Source: Sordariomycetes sp. S80-01Y (Eukaryota; Ascomycota; Sordariomycetes). From it: a DNA stretch of 64,000 bases. The translations under genes and the position numbers were made by a program. Below, piece by piece: positions 34,672 through 48,469 of the stretch. The notes under the pieces are model-generated. The model was not told where the DNA came from, made no database searches, and worked only from the letters and a program-made list of their open reading frames with translations. How positions within the stretch are numbered: position 1 is the stretch's first letter; every line of letters begins with the position of its first letter. Where the stretch lies: NCBI GenBank assembly GCA_037042185.1, contig JAXQJY010000023.1, positions 1 through 64,000 of the forward strand, given 5' to 3'.

Positions 34672-36481
34672 GGGGCTCGGATGGCAGAATCTGATGTTTC
34701 AGTGTGTTAGGGTGAGCCTCAAGTAACAATTGGACGCTTCACGGGTGCTACCTGAAGCTTTGGAACTGGAGGTTCTCGGTCACGGTTGGCAGGGGAGCTT
34801 GTCAGATTGCAACAACTCCGGGCCAGCAACTATGAGGAGCGAACAGAGGTCGAGCTACGGTTGAACATGGGACAAATTTAAAGAGACGGACGGTCTTGAA
34901 TAAAGAACCAACAAGAGCACTGATGACTACAAAGGCTTGCAAGGGCTACATGGGCTACATAAAGCTGAGACCGAGGCGTCGGGAAGGCTGGAAGCAGGTG
35001 GGTAGGGGTGGGGTATTATACGCGCACATGAGCATCAAGATGACAGAAGCGAGTGGGTGCCTTGCGCTTGACGACCACGGATAAGGCAACGTGTCTGGGC
35101 GTCTTTCTTGGCCCGCTCCGAGGTGACGTGTTGCCGGAGGCATAGCCTGGCTGGGTACGGACATACTCACCTGGGTACATACCCAAGGTACATAAGGTTG
35201 GTGTACCTACCTAGTTCATGGGCCATGGGCTGCTTCGGACGTTTGCTCCCATGTACCGGGGCTACGCACGAATAGCATTGCACCCGGCTCCGACGGTTCC
35301 GTGGTGTCTTTGCATCTGCGGTCAGTTCGCGAGGTGACAAGAGGGTAGAGAAAGCGAGAGGCAGAGAAGCAGACTTCTGACTTGCTGCTTGATTCCTAAT
35401 ACAACACTTGATACCTGTTGCGACACAAGCGTAGGTGTTCCTGGTGCTGATGATGCTTCCCGGTCATAGACATGGATGCACGACACGTACGAGTACAGGT
35501 GACGCTCCAGGACGACGCCTTTCCAGAATTGGGTATGCAGCTCTTAAGGTTGGGGCAAGCATATGCACCCAGCTAGGGAGCTGCCGTCTAGCGGCATTGG
35601 ATTGCGCACCGTGATGGGGCAATCGGTGTCATTTATTTAGAGCATCGCGGTACCGAAATTCCGCAGGCCTTTGGTTTTCCTTTGCTCCTGTACTCCGTCC
35701 GTATCACCAGGGCCACGCCGAGCTTGGGCCTTGCCGCCAGTCCCAGCAAATTGCTCAAGGCAACCCTCCCCGACTATTGGGGAGGGTGGAAAGCTGAATG
35801 TGTGCCAAGCGTTGGTGATGATCAAACGATACAACCTGGTGAAAATCCTCCACTCATTCACCCGTCGCAGCACACGCAATGCGGCAGCTTACATGAGCTT
35901 GATGAGGTACTCGAAGACGCAAACCCCGGCTCGGGTGGATCGGAGGTCCGGCCCCGCCCCGCCCCGTTCATCCATGAGTCAACAGAAACAAGAGGTCGCA
36001 CATCGCGGGCTTTGTGCTCGTCACTTCGGAGAGCGCATCAATGCAGAAGGGGGGCTTGGGAGGGGTGGAGGTCGGCGCCAGCGGTGGATGGTTTTGTCCT
36101 GTCAAGTGACCCTCAGTGAGCTCCGCTTCTTCCTTGCCGTGGTGGTTACATTCTCGGAGTATTACCAACATGATACCACGCAAGTCCGTTCCCTCCACAA
36201 GAGCTTAGCCTGAGACTTTGGTACAGAGCGGTGTACGATGTACTCCGTCCGGAGCAAAGATATCTTGATGAGTGAAGTGAGGGCATCCCGAAGATTCCGG
36301 CTCGTCCACAAATCAAGCATTACAACCCCTGTCGTCCGCCCCACCACCACGTACGAAGGAGGATACAACCCATCATGTCATCTTGGGAATGCTTATTGTA
36401 GCCAAGGCCCGAAAAGTCCGACGACGGACTTCCCATCACTCGTATCACAGCAAATATGGTATCTGCATACAGTACGCGTAT
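34672..36481. other. 1.8-kb upstream region of the YTP1-like gene
   Basis: No gene recognised. AGGTAC/GTACCT words cluster at 35,155-35,215 and a CCCCGCCCCGCCCC run lies at about 35,952-35,966. Several short frames overlap on both strands but none has family resemblance. A long upstream region suggests complex regulation or a long 5' UTR; that is inference. Confidence 0.45.
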
Positions 36482-37324
36482 TCATAGACTCGAGGACAGC
36501 TCCAACCGCCAACCGTCGCCAGCTTGCTTCACCTTGCCCTCGGCCTCAAGCTTGTGCAAGATCTGAACAATACCGGCGCTTGCAGCGGGGTGTAGCTCTT
36601 CCGGCACGTCACTGTATATCGCCTTGACCACCTCCAATACCGTCCACGAAGCTGTCTCTGTGCCTTCACCCCTTCGCAAGGTCCGCAACACCTGCTCCTC
36701 GCGCTGTTTTCGGTGATGAATGTACTCCGAGATCCTACCCGGTCCATCCTCCAGCACAGGACCATGACCTGGATACGCCCGCCCCGTGAACAGTGTGCGC
36801 ATCCTTTCCAGACTCTCCAAGTACGAAGCTATGTCCTCGAATACGGCGGTGCCCTGCCCCAGCACGTTGTCAGCCGTGAACATAGCATCCTCTTCTTTCA
36901 GCACAAATGTCATATGGTCCTGCGTATGCCCAGGTGTGTACGAAGCCATCAACGTAACTCCTTCGGTCTCGAAGATTTGCCCATCCACAATTGCCGCCTG
37001 TCCCTGCCCGGGTGTGTATTTGAAAATGTTGACCCCTGGAGACATGGCGATGAGGTCTGCGATGCCCCCGACGTGGTCGTGGTGCCAGTGGGAGACGAGA
37101 GCGCTTTCGACAGTGGCGTTTTCCTTTTCCAATGTTTCCCTTAATGAGACGGCCCATGCTGGGCGACCTTCACCAGTGTCGATCAGTATGCGACGCCTGC
37201 CAGTGCCCAGCAGATAGGTATTGGTCCCTTGGAGTGTGAATTTGCCTGGATTCCCGCCCAGAATGCGAATGACGCGCGGGCTCAACCGCTCGACTGTGGG
37301 CAGCGCGACTAGTTGTGCAGCCAT
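36482..37324 (-). CDS. LACTB2-like metallo-beta-lactamase fold hydrolase
   Basis: Single-exon, 280-residue protein. The metal-binding motif HWHHDHVGG is at about residue 80, with a second-site TPGHTQDH and GRAYPGHGPVL further on. A C-terminal winged-helix-like region (EELHPAASAGIVQILHKLE) completes the LACTB2 layout. Human LACTB2 is a mitochondrial single-strand endoribonuclease. Fungal relatives also include polyketide-releasing atrochrysone thioesterases. No polyketide synthase or other pathway gene lies nearby, so the general LACTB2 role is more likely, though the substrate is not determined by sequence. The start MAAQLVALPTVERLSPRVIR matches the family; the frame extends 20 codons further upstream without conserved sequence. 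Confidence 0.8.
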   Translation of the reverse strand: MAAQLVALPTVERLSPRVIRILGGNPGKFTLQGTNTYLLGTGRRRILIDTGEGRPAWAVSLRETLEKENATVESALVSHWHHDHVGGIADLIAMSPGVNIFKYTPGQGQAAIVDGQIFETEGVTLMASYTPGHTQDHMTFVLKEEDAMFTADNVLGQGTAVFEDIASYLESLERMRTLFTGRAYPGHGPVLEDGPGRISEYIHHRKQREEQVLRTLRRGEGTETASWTVLEVVKAIYSDVPEELHPAASAGIVQILHKLEAEGKVKQAGDGWRLELSSSL

Positions 37325-38172
37325 GTCGTCGGGGCCAGCAGGCTGCCTTCTTGTCGTTGAGTGCGTAGGGTGACCAACTAACAAAACTCCGTACTACTCA
37401 CTTGGTGATAGCACTGGGATGATACAGGGCGATGGAGATGGGGGACCTGTTTGCGAAGTAAGGCGGCGGAGGTGCAAGGCAACAAATGAATAGTAGTGCG
37501 CGATCACACGAACCTCAGTGCCGTTGCATTGCCTCGGCTCAACGCAGGGCTAGCAAGGGTCTGGTTGTTTGCACTGATGGAGTTGCAATCCAGCCAGGGT
37601 TAGCTTAAATGTGGAAAGAGCTTGAAATAGAGGACAAGGAGATCACTCGGTCGTCGATCAAGATCAATATACCGTGAGGTAGCCTATAATTAGGTAGGCA
37701 ACCTACGGGGCTTAGGGTAGATGACATCCAGCAGCATCTCCCAATAGCCCCGATAACGATAAGACGGGTACGAGACGTGGCGCTTATCAGCTTATCGGTA
37801 TCGCGACTACAATTCCTGGGGACGCCATCATCATCATCGCTCAGCGGATACTGCCTCAACTCGGCCTCAACCTCACAGGTGCGGGACTCAGCAATTGATT
37901 TTCCTTCATTCAACTGCTCACAAGCTTCCGAAGTCCCTGGCCGGCTCGCCTAGGTTGGCGCTTTCGCACCTCAGCCGGCGCCTGAACTCTCGGCTGCTAG
38001 CACTCCCCTTGAACACAACCACGTTGCGACTCTACAGCAGCCCCAGCACGTAGCCACCAACAGATAGTTCTGAACTTGGTGCTTCCCCTCTTGCAAGATT
38101 CACGTCCTGCCTCTTGCAAGACCGCAAGCCCCCCGCTCGAGACCTACGGTGTATAATCGACCAACGCCCAAA
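37325..38172. promoter_or_regulatory. divergent promoter LACTB2-like / UBP8
   Basis: 848 bp between divergent starts. AGGTAG and TAGGTAGG words lie at 37,675-37,730. No other element recognised. Confidence 0.4.
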
Positions 38173-40025
38173 ATGTCGGCGCGACCGGCCACTCCAGCTT
38201 CGCCCAAGGTCGTCAAGATCAAGGGTCAAGTTCCGGGCTCTGCACTCTTTGGCTGCGGTAAGCCACACCCATCGTCCCATCGCTGCAAACTCGATGATTT
38301 TGTAAAGGTTATGAGACTGACTTATCGATAGAGCATGTGCAAACGTTGCTGCAGCAGTCACCCGAGATCACGAACAATTCCATTGCCCACTACAAGATGA
38401 TCCTCCGCGGGCTCTTCGATTCCAAGCCCATCGTTTCGCAGACTTCGGTCAACTCCGATGGCCTCCCCGTCACGTCGCTTACCCCAACCTACATGTGCCT
38501 ACAGTGCCCGACTACGTTGACAGACGAGAATTACTTAAAACATGGAAATAAGACGTCACATCGTTTCTGTGAGTTTACGGATGTTTTTCCAGGCCGAGAA
38601 GGCTCATGCTTACCGGAACTTCCCCACAGATATAGAATCTAAGAGTGGCTCTCTTTACTGCCAGATGTGCGATGATATAGTTTGGGACCCAACATTCGAA
38701 GAGCTGCGACTGAAGAAGATTGGCACCGGATCATTCTCAGGTGAGTATTGGCATGGTACTGTTGCCGACTCCTTTTTGCTGACAAAGAGGTCCCAGGCCG
38801 TAAACGTAAGCACGACGAGATCATACCCGACGCAATCAAGGAGGCCAAGAAGGAGGATGACCGTTACATCTCAACCAACACTACCGTCGCCTCGTGTAGG
38901 GCCAACGGCCTCCGCGGTATTTACAATGCTGGAGCGACGTGCTACCAGAATGTTGTTCTACAGAGCTTCCTCCACAATCCGTTGCTGCGCAATTTCTATC
39001 TCAGTGACGGTCATCAGAGTAATGATTGTCAAGTTCCTCACTGTCTGAGCTGCGCCATGGACGACATGTTTCAGGATTTTTACGCTCTCGAGAACACTAA
39101 CGGGTACACGGCGGCCAATATCCTGTCTGGTTTCTGGATCTCGGAGAAAAAGGCCTTCGAAAACCTCGTCACGACTAAAGAACAAGATGCGCATGAGTTC
39201 TTCCAATTTCTGGCCGAGGAGCTTCATGAGAGGAATGGTGATGGGAAGAGACCTGAGATTGGCAGCGAGCATAGCTGTAACTGCGTTATGCATCAGACTT
39301 TCTATGGCAAGATGCAAACAGAGACAAAGTGCCAAAACTGCAAAGGCACAACAAATGCTGTGCAGTCGTTCTTGGACCTTAGCCTAGGCTTGGAAAACCT
39401 CGCCCAGAAGCGCAAGAAATCAGGGAAGGCCTCATCGCCTTTAACACTTACCGACTGTTTGGACGAGGAATATGTGAACTCAGACAAATGCGAGTATCGA
39501 TGCCACAATTGCGAGTCTACTCAGCAGGCTAGGCGGTCGACGAGTATCAAGCGTCTCCCCAACGTGCTTTCGATTCAGCTCAAGGTAGGCCACCTGCAAC
39601 GAAATCTGGTTCAAAACCTTGGGAGCTAATACGTCTAGCGATTTGAATATAAGCAAGGTCGACATGACAGGGCGTCTAAGATCGAAGAGCCAGTCAATTT
39701 CCCACTTCAGCTCCAAATGCTTCCCTACACCTCAAAAGGCCGGAGCAAAGAGGGTCGAGAGTCAGCAGACCTACAGCGATCCTGTACCTACGATCTTATG
39801 AGCGTTGTGGTACACGTTGGTGAGATAGACACGGGCCATTACGTATCTTACTGCCGTGTCGGAGATCAGGTAAATATGCCCATGTCAACAACCGCTCCCA
39901 TGCTGACTGAATCTTCTTCCCAGTGGTTCAAGTTCAATGACCACAAGGTAGAGCTCGCTACCATGTCCGAAGTTCTGGGAGCACAGGCCTACCTACTTTT
40001 CTACATCATCCGATCCCTCGCATGA
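38173..40025 (+). CDS. UBP8: SAGA deubiquitinase Ubp8
   Basis: Ubiquitin C-terminal hydrolase of the SAGA co-activator module that removes ubiquitin from histone H2B. Six exons, 38,173-38,257, 38,332-38,568, 38,630-38,740, 38,797-39,584, 39,639-39,869 and 39,924-40,025, give 517 residues. An N-terminal ZnF-UBP domain follows FGCEHVQTLL (YMCLQCPTT, HGNKTSHRF, LYCQMCDD). The USP domain begins at GLRGIYNAGATCYQN with the catalytic Cys and ends with DTGHYVSYCRVGDQWFKFND, containing the catalytic His and Asn/Asp. A zinc knuckle (CQNCKG, CEYRCHNCES) lies between them. All introns have consensus borders; the second exon junction HRF-YIESKSGSLYC restores the family sequence. It is convergent with the complex I gene. 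Confidence 0.93.
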
Positions 40026-40584
40026 GGGGGAGGTGAATACAAGGGCTCGATCATCTAGCAAGAGGACTTATATAAGAACAACAAGATGTTTGTTATTAGC
40101 ATAGCGTAATTGGCTAGATAGGGTTGCATATCGTTTCTAGCTGCTCCTACACGGTTTGCTGTTCGCTCTCACTGGTCAACAGCTCCAATCCGGAGTACAC
40201 TCGCCAAGAATGGGGCGTTCGAAGGTCGGTTGCTACCCGTCTGAATGAATCTGTTCTTTCACCTCAAGAGCACTTTGCGCAAAGCTAAGCAGAATGCGCA
40301 AATCTCGATTTACAAGTCCCGTCATTTGCCCAGCGAGGCTGGGCTTTCACAGCGCAGAGAACACAGTGCACCAGCGACGGCGATGAAGCGTCGGAAAATG
40401 ACCCGGTGGAATTATAGGGAACCTGACACGAACAAAAAAAAGGGACTGTACAATTGCTGAACAGGGCGCGCTCTATTCTACCAAGGCCAGTGGCGCCCCA
40501 TCGCGAAGGCCTTCCGCAGGCAAGTCGGTGTTGCCCAGCACAATATTGCTGACAAGTGAACCAACGATCGAACTTCTGACTGGC
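40026..40584. other. convergent intergenic region
   Basis: 559 bp between the UBP8 and NUO40 stop codons. One short plus frame (40,245-40,460) is lysine-rich but has no recognisable similarity. Confidence 0.45.
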
Positions 40585-42133
40585 TCATAGCTCATCCAAA
40601 ACGTGGATGTACTTCTTCTCCTCCTTCTTCTCCTTTTCCGTTCTTGGAGGAAGATCGTAGTAAGCCTGGCTGCGGTATCCTTGCTATGGAAGGGTTAGCA
40701 GGTGATCTAGATAGTAGAAAGTATTAGGCCTTACTAAATAATGGTAGGTGTAGTTGGCAATGTCACCAGGCTCGATGTCGAGATCCTTGAAAGTCTTGGC
40801 CTTAGGATCGATAACCTGGTCCAAGAACTCACGCTCGACCTTGTCGGCCGACATGGTGTCCCAGTACAGAGACTTGTTGATGACACTGGCGAGAGGCTTC
40901 AAGATGGACTTGGGAAGGTTGATATGGCGGCGCTTCTTGTAGATCTCCCTGTCGACCATCTCGGCAATCTGAGCCATACTGTACTCCTTAGGACCGTACA
41001 GCTCATAAGTTTGAGCAGTGGTGGAGTCATCGTAAAGCATTTTTTCGAGAGCCAGGCCAACATCGAGTGACTAATACGTGTCAGTGACTGAAGCTCAGTA
41101 GTGGAGACAGAGAGTAAGTTACGTGAACTGGCCAAAACCTCTCTTGCATGTTATTGGCAGTGAATAGGTTTAGTGCCGAAGCCAGCTTCAAAAGGAGGTT
41201 GTCCTCGAAGCCGAACATAGGTGCAGGTCGCACAAGCGTCGTCTCGGGGTATATGTTTCGAGCAACCTGCTCGCCACGTCCCTGAATCACTGTTAGCTAC
41301 TTCGATATAACTCGTAGTGTTGAACGAACCTTCGTAGCGTAGAACTCGGACGCGGAGTTGGGGTCTGCGCTGTGAGAGGAAACGTGAACGTAGCGATCGA
41401 CATCATATTTTGCGGTGGCCTCCACGATCCGTTCGGTGCCCTCGACGTGAACATCCTCGAGACTGAAGTTCCTATTGATCTTTCAGCATGGGTTCGACAT
41501 GTGCAAGGCCTCATGGTGTCCATACTTTGTCGGGTAGTCACGGCCGACCAAATTGTATACGATATCGGAGTGACGGACACTGGCTTCGATCGAGGCGGTA
41601 TTTCGAAGGTCATATTCCTGTCCATTGTGAGCATACCGCATGTTTTCTGCAGAGCAGCAAACTCACAATGAATACGACACGGCCCAGGTCACCAGTCACC
41701 TTTAGGTGGCGCTTGGCCATCTCCTCGCGGAAAGGCACAACGACGGTACATCCTTGACGAGCTGAAACTTTCCGTCAGCGTCCCATTTCTTTTGCATTGG
41801 CTGTTCATTTCATTACGCACCGAGTCGGTTGACAATGTAGCGACCCAGTTGGCCTGTTGCGCCAAATACCGTAGCTGTGTGGCCTAGGCGGGGAGTCAGC
41901 GTCGATCGATGGGCTTACGATTGCGGTAGCAAACCTCCGAGAGAGTGTCTAGAAGCAGAAGAGTGTCAGTCGAAAGGCCAAGGGAGCTATAAACTGGAAA
42001 CGTACCGACCGCCCTCCACTCGTAGAATCGGCTTGCCAGTCCGGGTGATGGTCACATCCGAAAGCATGCGCTTTCCGGAGACGTTCGGAACCGTTCTTGC
42101 CGCCAAACGAGCGGCGGAGAGGGAAGCAACCAT
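40585..42133 (-). CDS. nuo-40: NADH:ubiquinone oxidoreductase 40 kDa subunit (NDUFA9)
   Basis: Accessory subunit of respiratory complex I in the mitochondrial inner membrane; it holds a bound NADPH in a short-chain dehydrogenase fold. Nine exons were rebuilt: 42,006-42,133; 41,935-41,948; 41,821-41,883; 41,667-41,761; 41,526-41,617; 41,330-41,471; 41,123-41,281; 40,735-41,070; 40,585-40,683. They give 375 residues. An Arg/Ala/Ser-rich presequence (MVASLSAARLAARTVP) precedes the body. The Rossmann motif HTATVFGATGQLGRYIVNRL is at about residue 48, then VEGTERIVEATAKYDVDRYV and ETTLVRPAPMFGFEDNL. The second exon is only 14 nt and its donor is the weak GTTTGC, but it is needed to give GGRHSLGGHTATVFG. 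Introns are 48-59 nt. Confidence 0.92.
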
Positions 42134-42632
42134 CCTGCTGATTGTAGATCGGGCAAATACTGATGGCGGTGCTTCAATTGAGCTTAACAGTCTCTCTAAC
42201 GAGCACAGAATGATGTCGAGCCAGGCGTTGATTGCAGAAGTGGATTCAAGGTCACGTGCTTCCGTTCCAGCCAGCTCTTGGCAGGTTGAGGTGTGGCTAA
42301 GTTGAGTGTCTCCACAAAACCTCAAAGTACCTTCCAGAGCGCGCTTTCCTTACCCCGCCAAGCGACTTTCAGAGGTACCGACTGCTGCTACGGACTTGCT
42401 TGGTGGTCTGTGCTCGTCCTCTAGTGACGAGCACTGCATCTCCAGGCTGCGGCCAGCCGCGCGGGCGAGCCATCTGCTTCAACTGGCGATGTCACAACTT
42501 CCTTCTGCTCCAACACTCCGGCCCAACTTCGCGATCCCATAGCAAGGCATCTTCGGCTTTTATGAAGAAAGCTCCCTCGACGAGAAAGACAGTGAAAAGT
42601 CTTCCATCTCTCAACGACTGCTGGTTCCGACG
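42134..42632. promoter_or_regulatory. divergent promoter NUO40 / RPN9
   Basis: 499 bp shared by a complex I gene and a proteasome gene. I looked for the yeast proteasome element GGTGGCAAA on both strands and did not see it. Confidence 0.45.
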
Positions 42633-43892
42633 ATGAACGTCGACACCGTCGCCGACTTCCTTGCCGAGCAGCGGGACGAAGCTCCCGAGGAGCTTCAGCC
42701 CCTTGTGCTCGAGTTTGAGGACTTGTGGGAGCGCAAGCTATGGCACCAGCTTACCGACGCTTTGATGCAATTCTTCAATCACGAAAAGAGCGCCCCTCAA
42801 CGCCTCGCTTTCTACAAGATCTTCATTCTCAAGTTTGCCGACAAGATTAACCAGCTCAAGCTGGTCCAGATCGCTCTCAAGGCAGCGTCACAGTGCAAGG
42901 GTACGATGATTTGGTGAAGTGCGAGGGCGGACAGTGTACTGACTTTGGCAAATCAGATGACAACGAGCGCCTGTCGTTTTTGCAAGCCGTTACGAAGAAG
43001 GTCGACAATGAGAACTCGCAAGATGCCAAGGTTTATGCTTCTGTCGCTGTTGCACGTACGAAGCTCGGCCTGAATGATTTGGACGCTGCAAGGAAAGATT
43101 TGGATGATGCTGAAAGAATTCTCGACTCTTTCGATTCTGTTGAAGCTATTGTTCACGCAGCTTTCTACGACGCAAGTGCTACATATTATCAGGTGGGTTG
43201 AGACGACAGTAAGGGCCAGTCTGCTCACATGCTAACACCTCGCACAGCGGAAGATGGACTTCGCCAACTACTACCGCACCGCCCTTCTCTACCTCGCTTG
43301 CGTCGACCTGAACTCACTGTCCCCAGAAGAACGCCACCGGAGGGCGTACTACCTCAGCGTGGCGGCTCTGGTGTCCGACAGCATCTACAACTTCGGCGAG
43401 CTCCTGCTCCACCCCATTCTCGACAGTCTTATCAAGAGCGAAGACGACTCGTGGCTGAGGGAACTTCTCTTCGCTTTCAACCGCGGCGACCTCGCCGCTT
43501 TCGATACTCTCTCGGATCACATCGAGGAGAACCGCCTTCTAGATGAACACTCGACCCATCTGCGGCAGAAGATCTACCTAGCAGCATTGACAGAGGCTGT
43601 GTTTCGACGACCACCGCACGACCGTGCCATGACCTTTGCGACTATTGCTCAGGAGACCAAAGTTCGGCCGGAGGAGATCGAGCACCTTATTATGAAGGCG
43701 CTGAGCCTCGGTCTATTGAGGGGAACTGTCGACCAAGTGGACGAGGTGGCACATATTACGTGGGTCCAACCAAAGGTTCTCGACATGAAGCAGGTCGGCA
43801 ATTTGCGAGAGCGACTACTGGACTGGGATTCAAGCGTCAATCAGTTGGGCAACTGGATCGAAGGCGCTGGCAAGGATGTTTGGGCCGCATAA
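42633..43892 (+). CDS. RPN9: 26S proteasome lid subunit Rpn9 (PSMD13)
   Basis: Non-ATPase subunit of the 19S regulatory lid of the proteasome. Exons 42,633-42,900, 42,957-43,192 and 43,248-43,892 give 382 residues; introns are 56 and 55 nt. The N-terminal helical repeats (FEDLWERKLWHQLTDALMQF, KFADKINQLKLVQIALKAAS, VYASVAVARTKLGLNDLDAA) lead to a PCI domain at about 180-345 (TFATIAQETKVRPEEIEHLI then KALSLGLLRGTVDQVDEVAH). The C-terminus DWDSSVNQLGNWIEGAGKDV is typical of the subunit. Length is normal for the family. The gene is divergent from NUO40 and convergent with GAA1. Confidence 0.93.
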
Positions 43893-44077
43893 ACAGCTTC
43901 TGCTTAGATGCACGGGTTCTAGGGGCGCATGGTGTAAACTAGAGCTGGACGAAAATAGACACGACGGGCTCGCAACCTGCCAGCTGTCGACATGGCAAGG
44001 TTCCATGATTATCAAAGCCATCGCAAAAACCTTGTGCTTTTTCTTGACCGCTATGCTGATTTGCAAGAGAGTGCATG

Positions 44078-46056
44078 CTAAGAATCACTGCCGAAGCCCA
44101 GAACGCTGACCATGCCGATTGTCCAAGCCGGCCACCAGATGCCCCAAATTGCGACAGGGGTGTACATCCCCCATACATTCCACCCAAAGCTCGCTTCAGT
44201 TAAGATTTGGCCAACAGCGAGGCCGTACGCTTGCGCAGCGCTGTAAATGACAGTGGTGGGAGCAATGACTGTCAGCACAGCGGCAGATGCCCACTTCAGC
44301 GCCGCACGATTGCTCAACCCTACGAAAGAGAGAGGAGCGGCGAGAACGCCAATGATAAGTGCCAGCGAGAAGTTCAGTGTGGCAAGCGTAGCCAAAGCCA
44401 CGCCAAGCACTAGCATCGAGAAGGCTTTGACAAGTTGTGCATCCTGCTTTGTCGGCTTGTAAAGGGGCGCTACAAGGAAGCTGATTGCGACAGGCAGGGC
44501 TGAAGACAAGAGAGCAAAACCTGCGAATGCAATAGGAAGCATCTGCACAAAGTCAGCGATAGGGCTCTACATTGGGGGGAGCACGAACTCACATCTGCTG
44601 GCAAATGATTCAGTACGTAGAGAGGGATAGAACCCAGAGCATGGCATCCAGCGACCACGGCCGCTGGAAGAACAAGATTCCTCTCTGCAGTTAGGGGCAG
44701 AGCCGGTGTCGCGCTCGCGTTTGACTTCTTAACCTTCTCTGGCTCGACCACGTCGAGAGTTTGAGGGAGTTGCCCGCTCCTCACCCACAGGAAAATGGCC
44801 ATGATGCTGAAGTTGGCGGCCAAGAGCATCGCACTTGGCAAGTATGTTCCGATGCTGACAAAGCGATCCCTCTGCATCAGAAGGTAGAAGAAGAAGCTCT
44901 GGTGCAGGTGCTCGAGCAAGTTGTTCAGACTGCGAAATGAACCCTCCACAACGCGACCCATGGCCATCTCATCATGGTGTCCCTTGCCGACGGGTTGAAG
45001 GGTAACGGCATCGACGTGGTAGGGAATGAAGCTGCTGTGAGGTCCAGCCACATTGCCCAAGCCCTGGTTGAGCATGCCTCGGAACATTGTCTGCAGCCGC
45101 TCCTTGTATGAGCCCTTATGGTCCTGCATGCCCTGGATGAAGCTGTGGATGCCCATCTGCCCTCCTGCAATGTTTACAATGGAATTGATCAGGTCAAGGT
45201 TGGGAAGCTGTCCGTTGACGCCATCGTAGATGATCTCCATTCTCCTGAACTTCTGGACCGCTGGATAGTCGATAGCCACTGCCCCCTGAAGTGCGCCAGA
45301 CTTCAGAGGAAGAGGTGCGACTTGTTGCGGGTCATGGGCGTCGTGATAGGCGTCGACCCAAGCTTGCGTACCTGTTCGGCTGTCAGGCGGAAAGACCATG
45401 ATGATATCTTTGGACCATAACGACCAGCGCTTGAAGTACCGTGCCAGTGTCAGCGCGAGCGCAACGCCATTGCGGTTGACTTCGCCTTCAATGCTCTTCC
45501 ATGCAGCAACAAGTACTATCGCCTCCGTCGCATCGCCCCGGGGAGCTTGCAGCACGCCATACACGTTCTCGCCAGCGTATTCCACCCCAGCGGCATTGTA
45601 GGCATAGCTCTGGCGGCCGACCTTGACACCGAAGCCCTTGAGAATCTCCTCTAGTTTATCGTTGACCCTTATCCCTGGTTAGTATTTTGACATGTGAATT
45701 ACAAGACCACACTGTACTCATAGTTGCTCTTCTCGGCCAGTGCCTCCACTTCTTGCCTGTAAGCTCGGAGAACGTGGGCCTCGCTGCCGCCAAAGTAGGT
45801 GTGTACCTGACCCGGCAAGAGCGCGTTTTCGGAAATATAATTTTTACGGCAGTAGTCGTCAAGCGGGAGGAGAAGGAGCCAGATCAATCCGACGAGGATG
45901 CAAAGGAAAGACACGTAAGGTGGGAGCTTCAGAATCCGTGGATCGCGGCGGAGGGCGAGGGCCGTTGCTGTTCTCGACGGTCAGCGAACAATGAACGTAG
46001 TCGCTAAAAGAGACGGACGGTAGGGAGAGAAGGCGCTCACAGAGTAGCCGCGACAT
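44078..46056 (-). CDS. GAA1: GPI transamidase subunit Gaa1
   Basis: ER membrane subunit of the GPI transamidase, which attaches GPI anchors to protein C-termini. Exons 46,041-46,056, 45,718-45,967, 44,593-45,667 and 44,078-44,542 give 601 residues. The first exon is 16 nt and gives MSRLLS joined to TALALRRDPRILKLPPYVSF. One helix (FLCILVGLIWLLLLPL) is followed by the signature ALLPGQVHTYFGGSEAHVLRAYR. A large lumenal domain of the M28-peptidase-like fold comes next (VLVAAWKS, YDGVNGQLPNLDLINSI, GPHSSFIPYHVDAVTLQPV). Several C-terminal helices complete it, including FFFYLLMQRDRFVSIGTYLP. The 3' end is 185 bp from that of RPN9. Confidence 0.92.
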
Positions 46057-46649
46057 CGTGATCAGCCTGCGCGTTTTGCGAGCTCAATGTCGGTCCCCAA
46101 TCGCGGGTGTTGTTCTGACGGAAGATCGTGAACCCCTGGCGGGAAGGAGGGAGGGTGACATACCTGGAAGTCTGACTACACCATGAGTGGGGCCAGAGCA
46201 GCGTGTTTCTTCTTGATTGAAGGTAGGACTTCATCCACTCTTCTGAATAGGGTAGAGTAGTAGGTATTTTAAGCCCGTCCCGGTGGTCAATTTTACTCTT
46301 GGACACTCAAACCCGTTATTATAGTCCGCTTACATTTCCTCACGTTTGGTCGCAGACAGCACCGGGCTCAATGTCCCCCAAGCTGCAACACCACACGGAT
46401 TGACTCATGTGATTCCTCAATTCTGTGACCTGATCATCCCAAGTCGACTTTCTCGAATATTCGCCTAGTACTACTATGGTAGTAGTAGCAATGGTTGCGT
46501 CATCATATAATCTTTGTTTTCTATGGCTGATGACGCTGCGCAGACACATTTCGGAGGCTCAGCTGGCTCTGTACATTGCCCTCCAGAACGGGCTCCAACA
46601 ACCCTCACTCCTGCCGCAACGCCAATCTAGGGGGTTCATCCTACTGCTT
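46057..46649. promoter_or_regulatory. GAA1 upstream region
   Basis: 593 bp between the GAA1 start and the stop of the CRAL-TRIO gene, both on the minus strand. A small palindrome CTACTA-TGG-TAGTAG lies near 46,471. No gene seen. Confidence 0.4.

Positions 46650-48469
<1,820 letters not shown>

Noticed and set aside
36482-37324. Polyketide-cluster thioesterase reading of the metallo-beta-lactamase protein
   Set aside because: Neighbours are housekeeping genes and no polyketide synthase or tailoring enzyme lies nearby.
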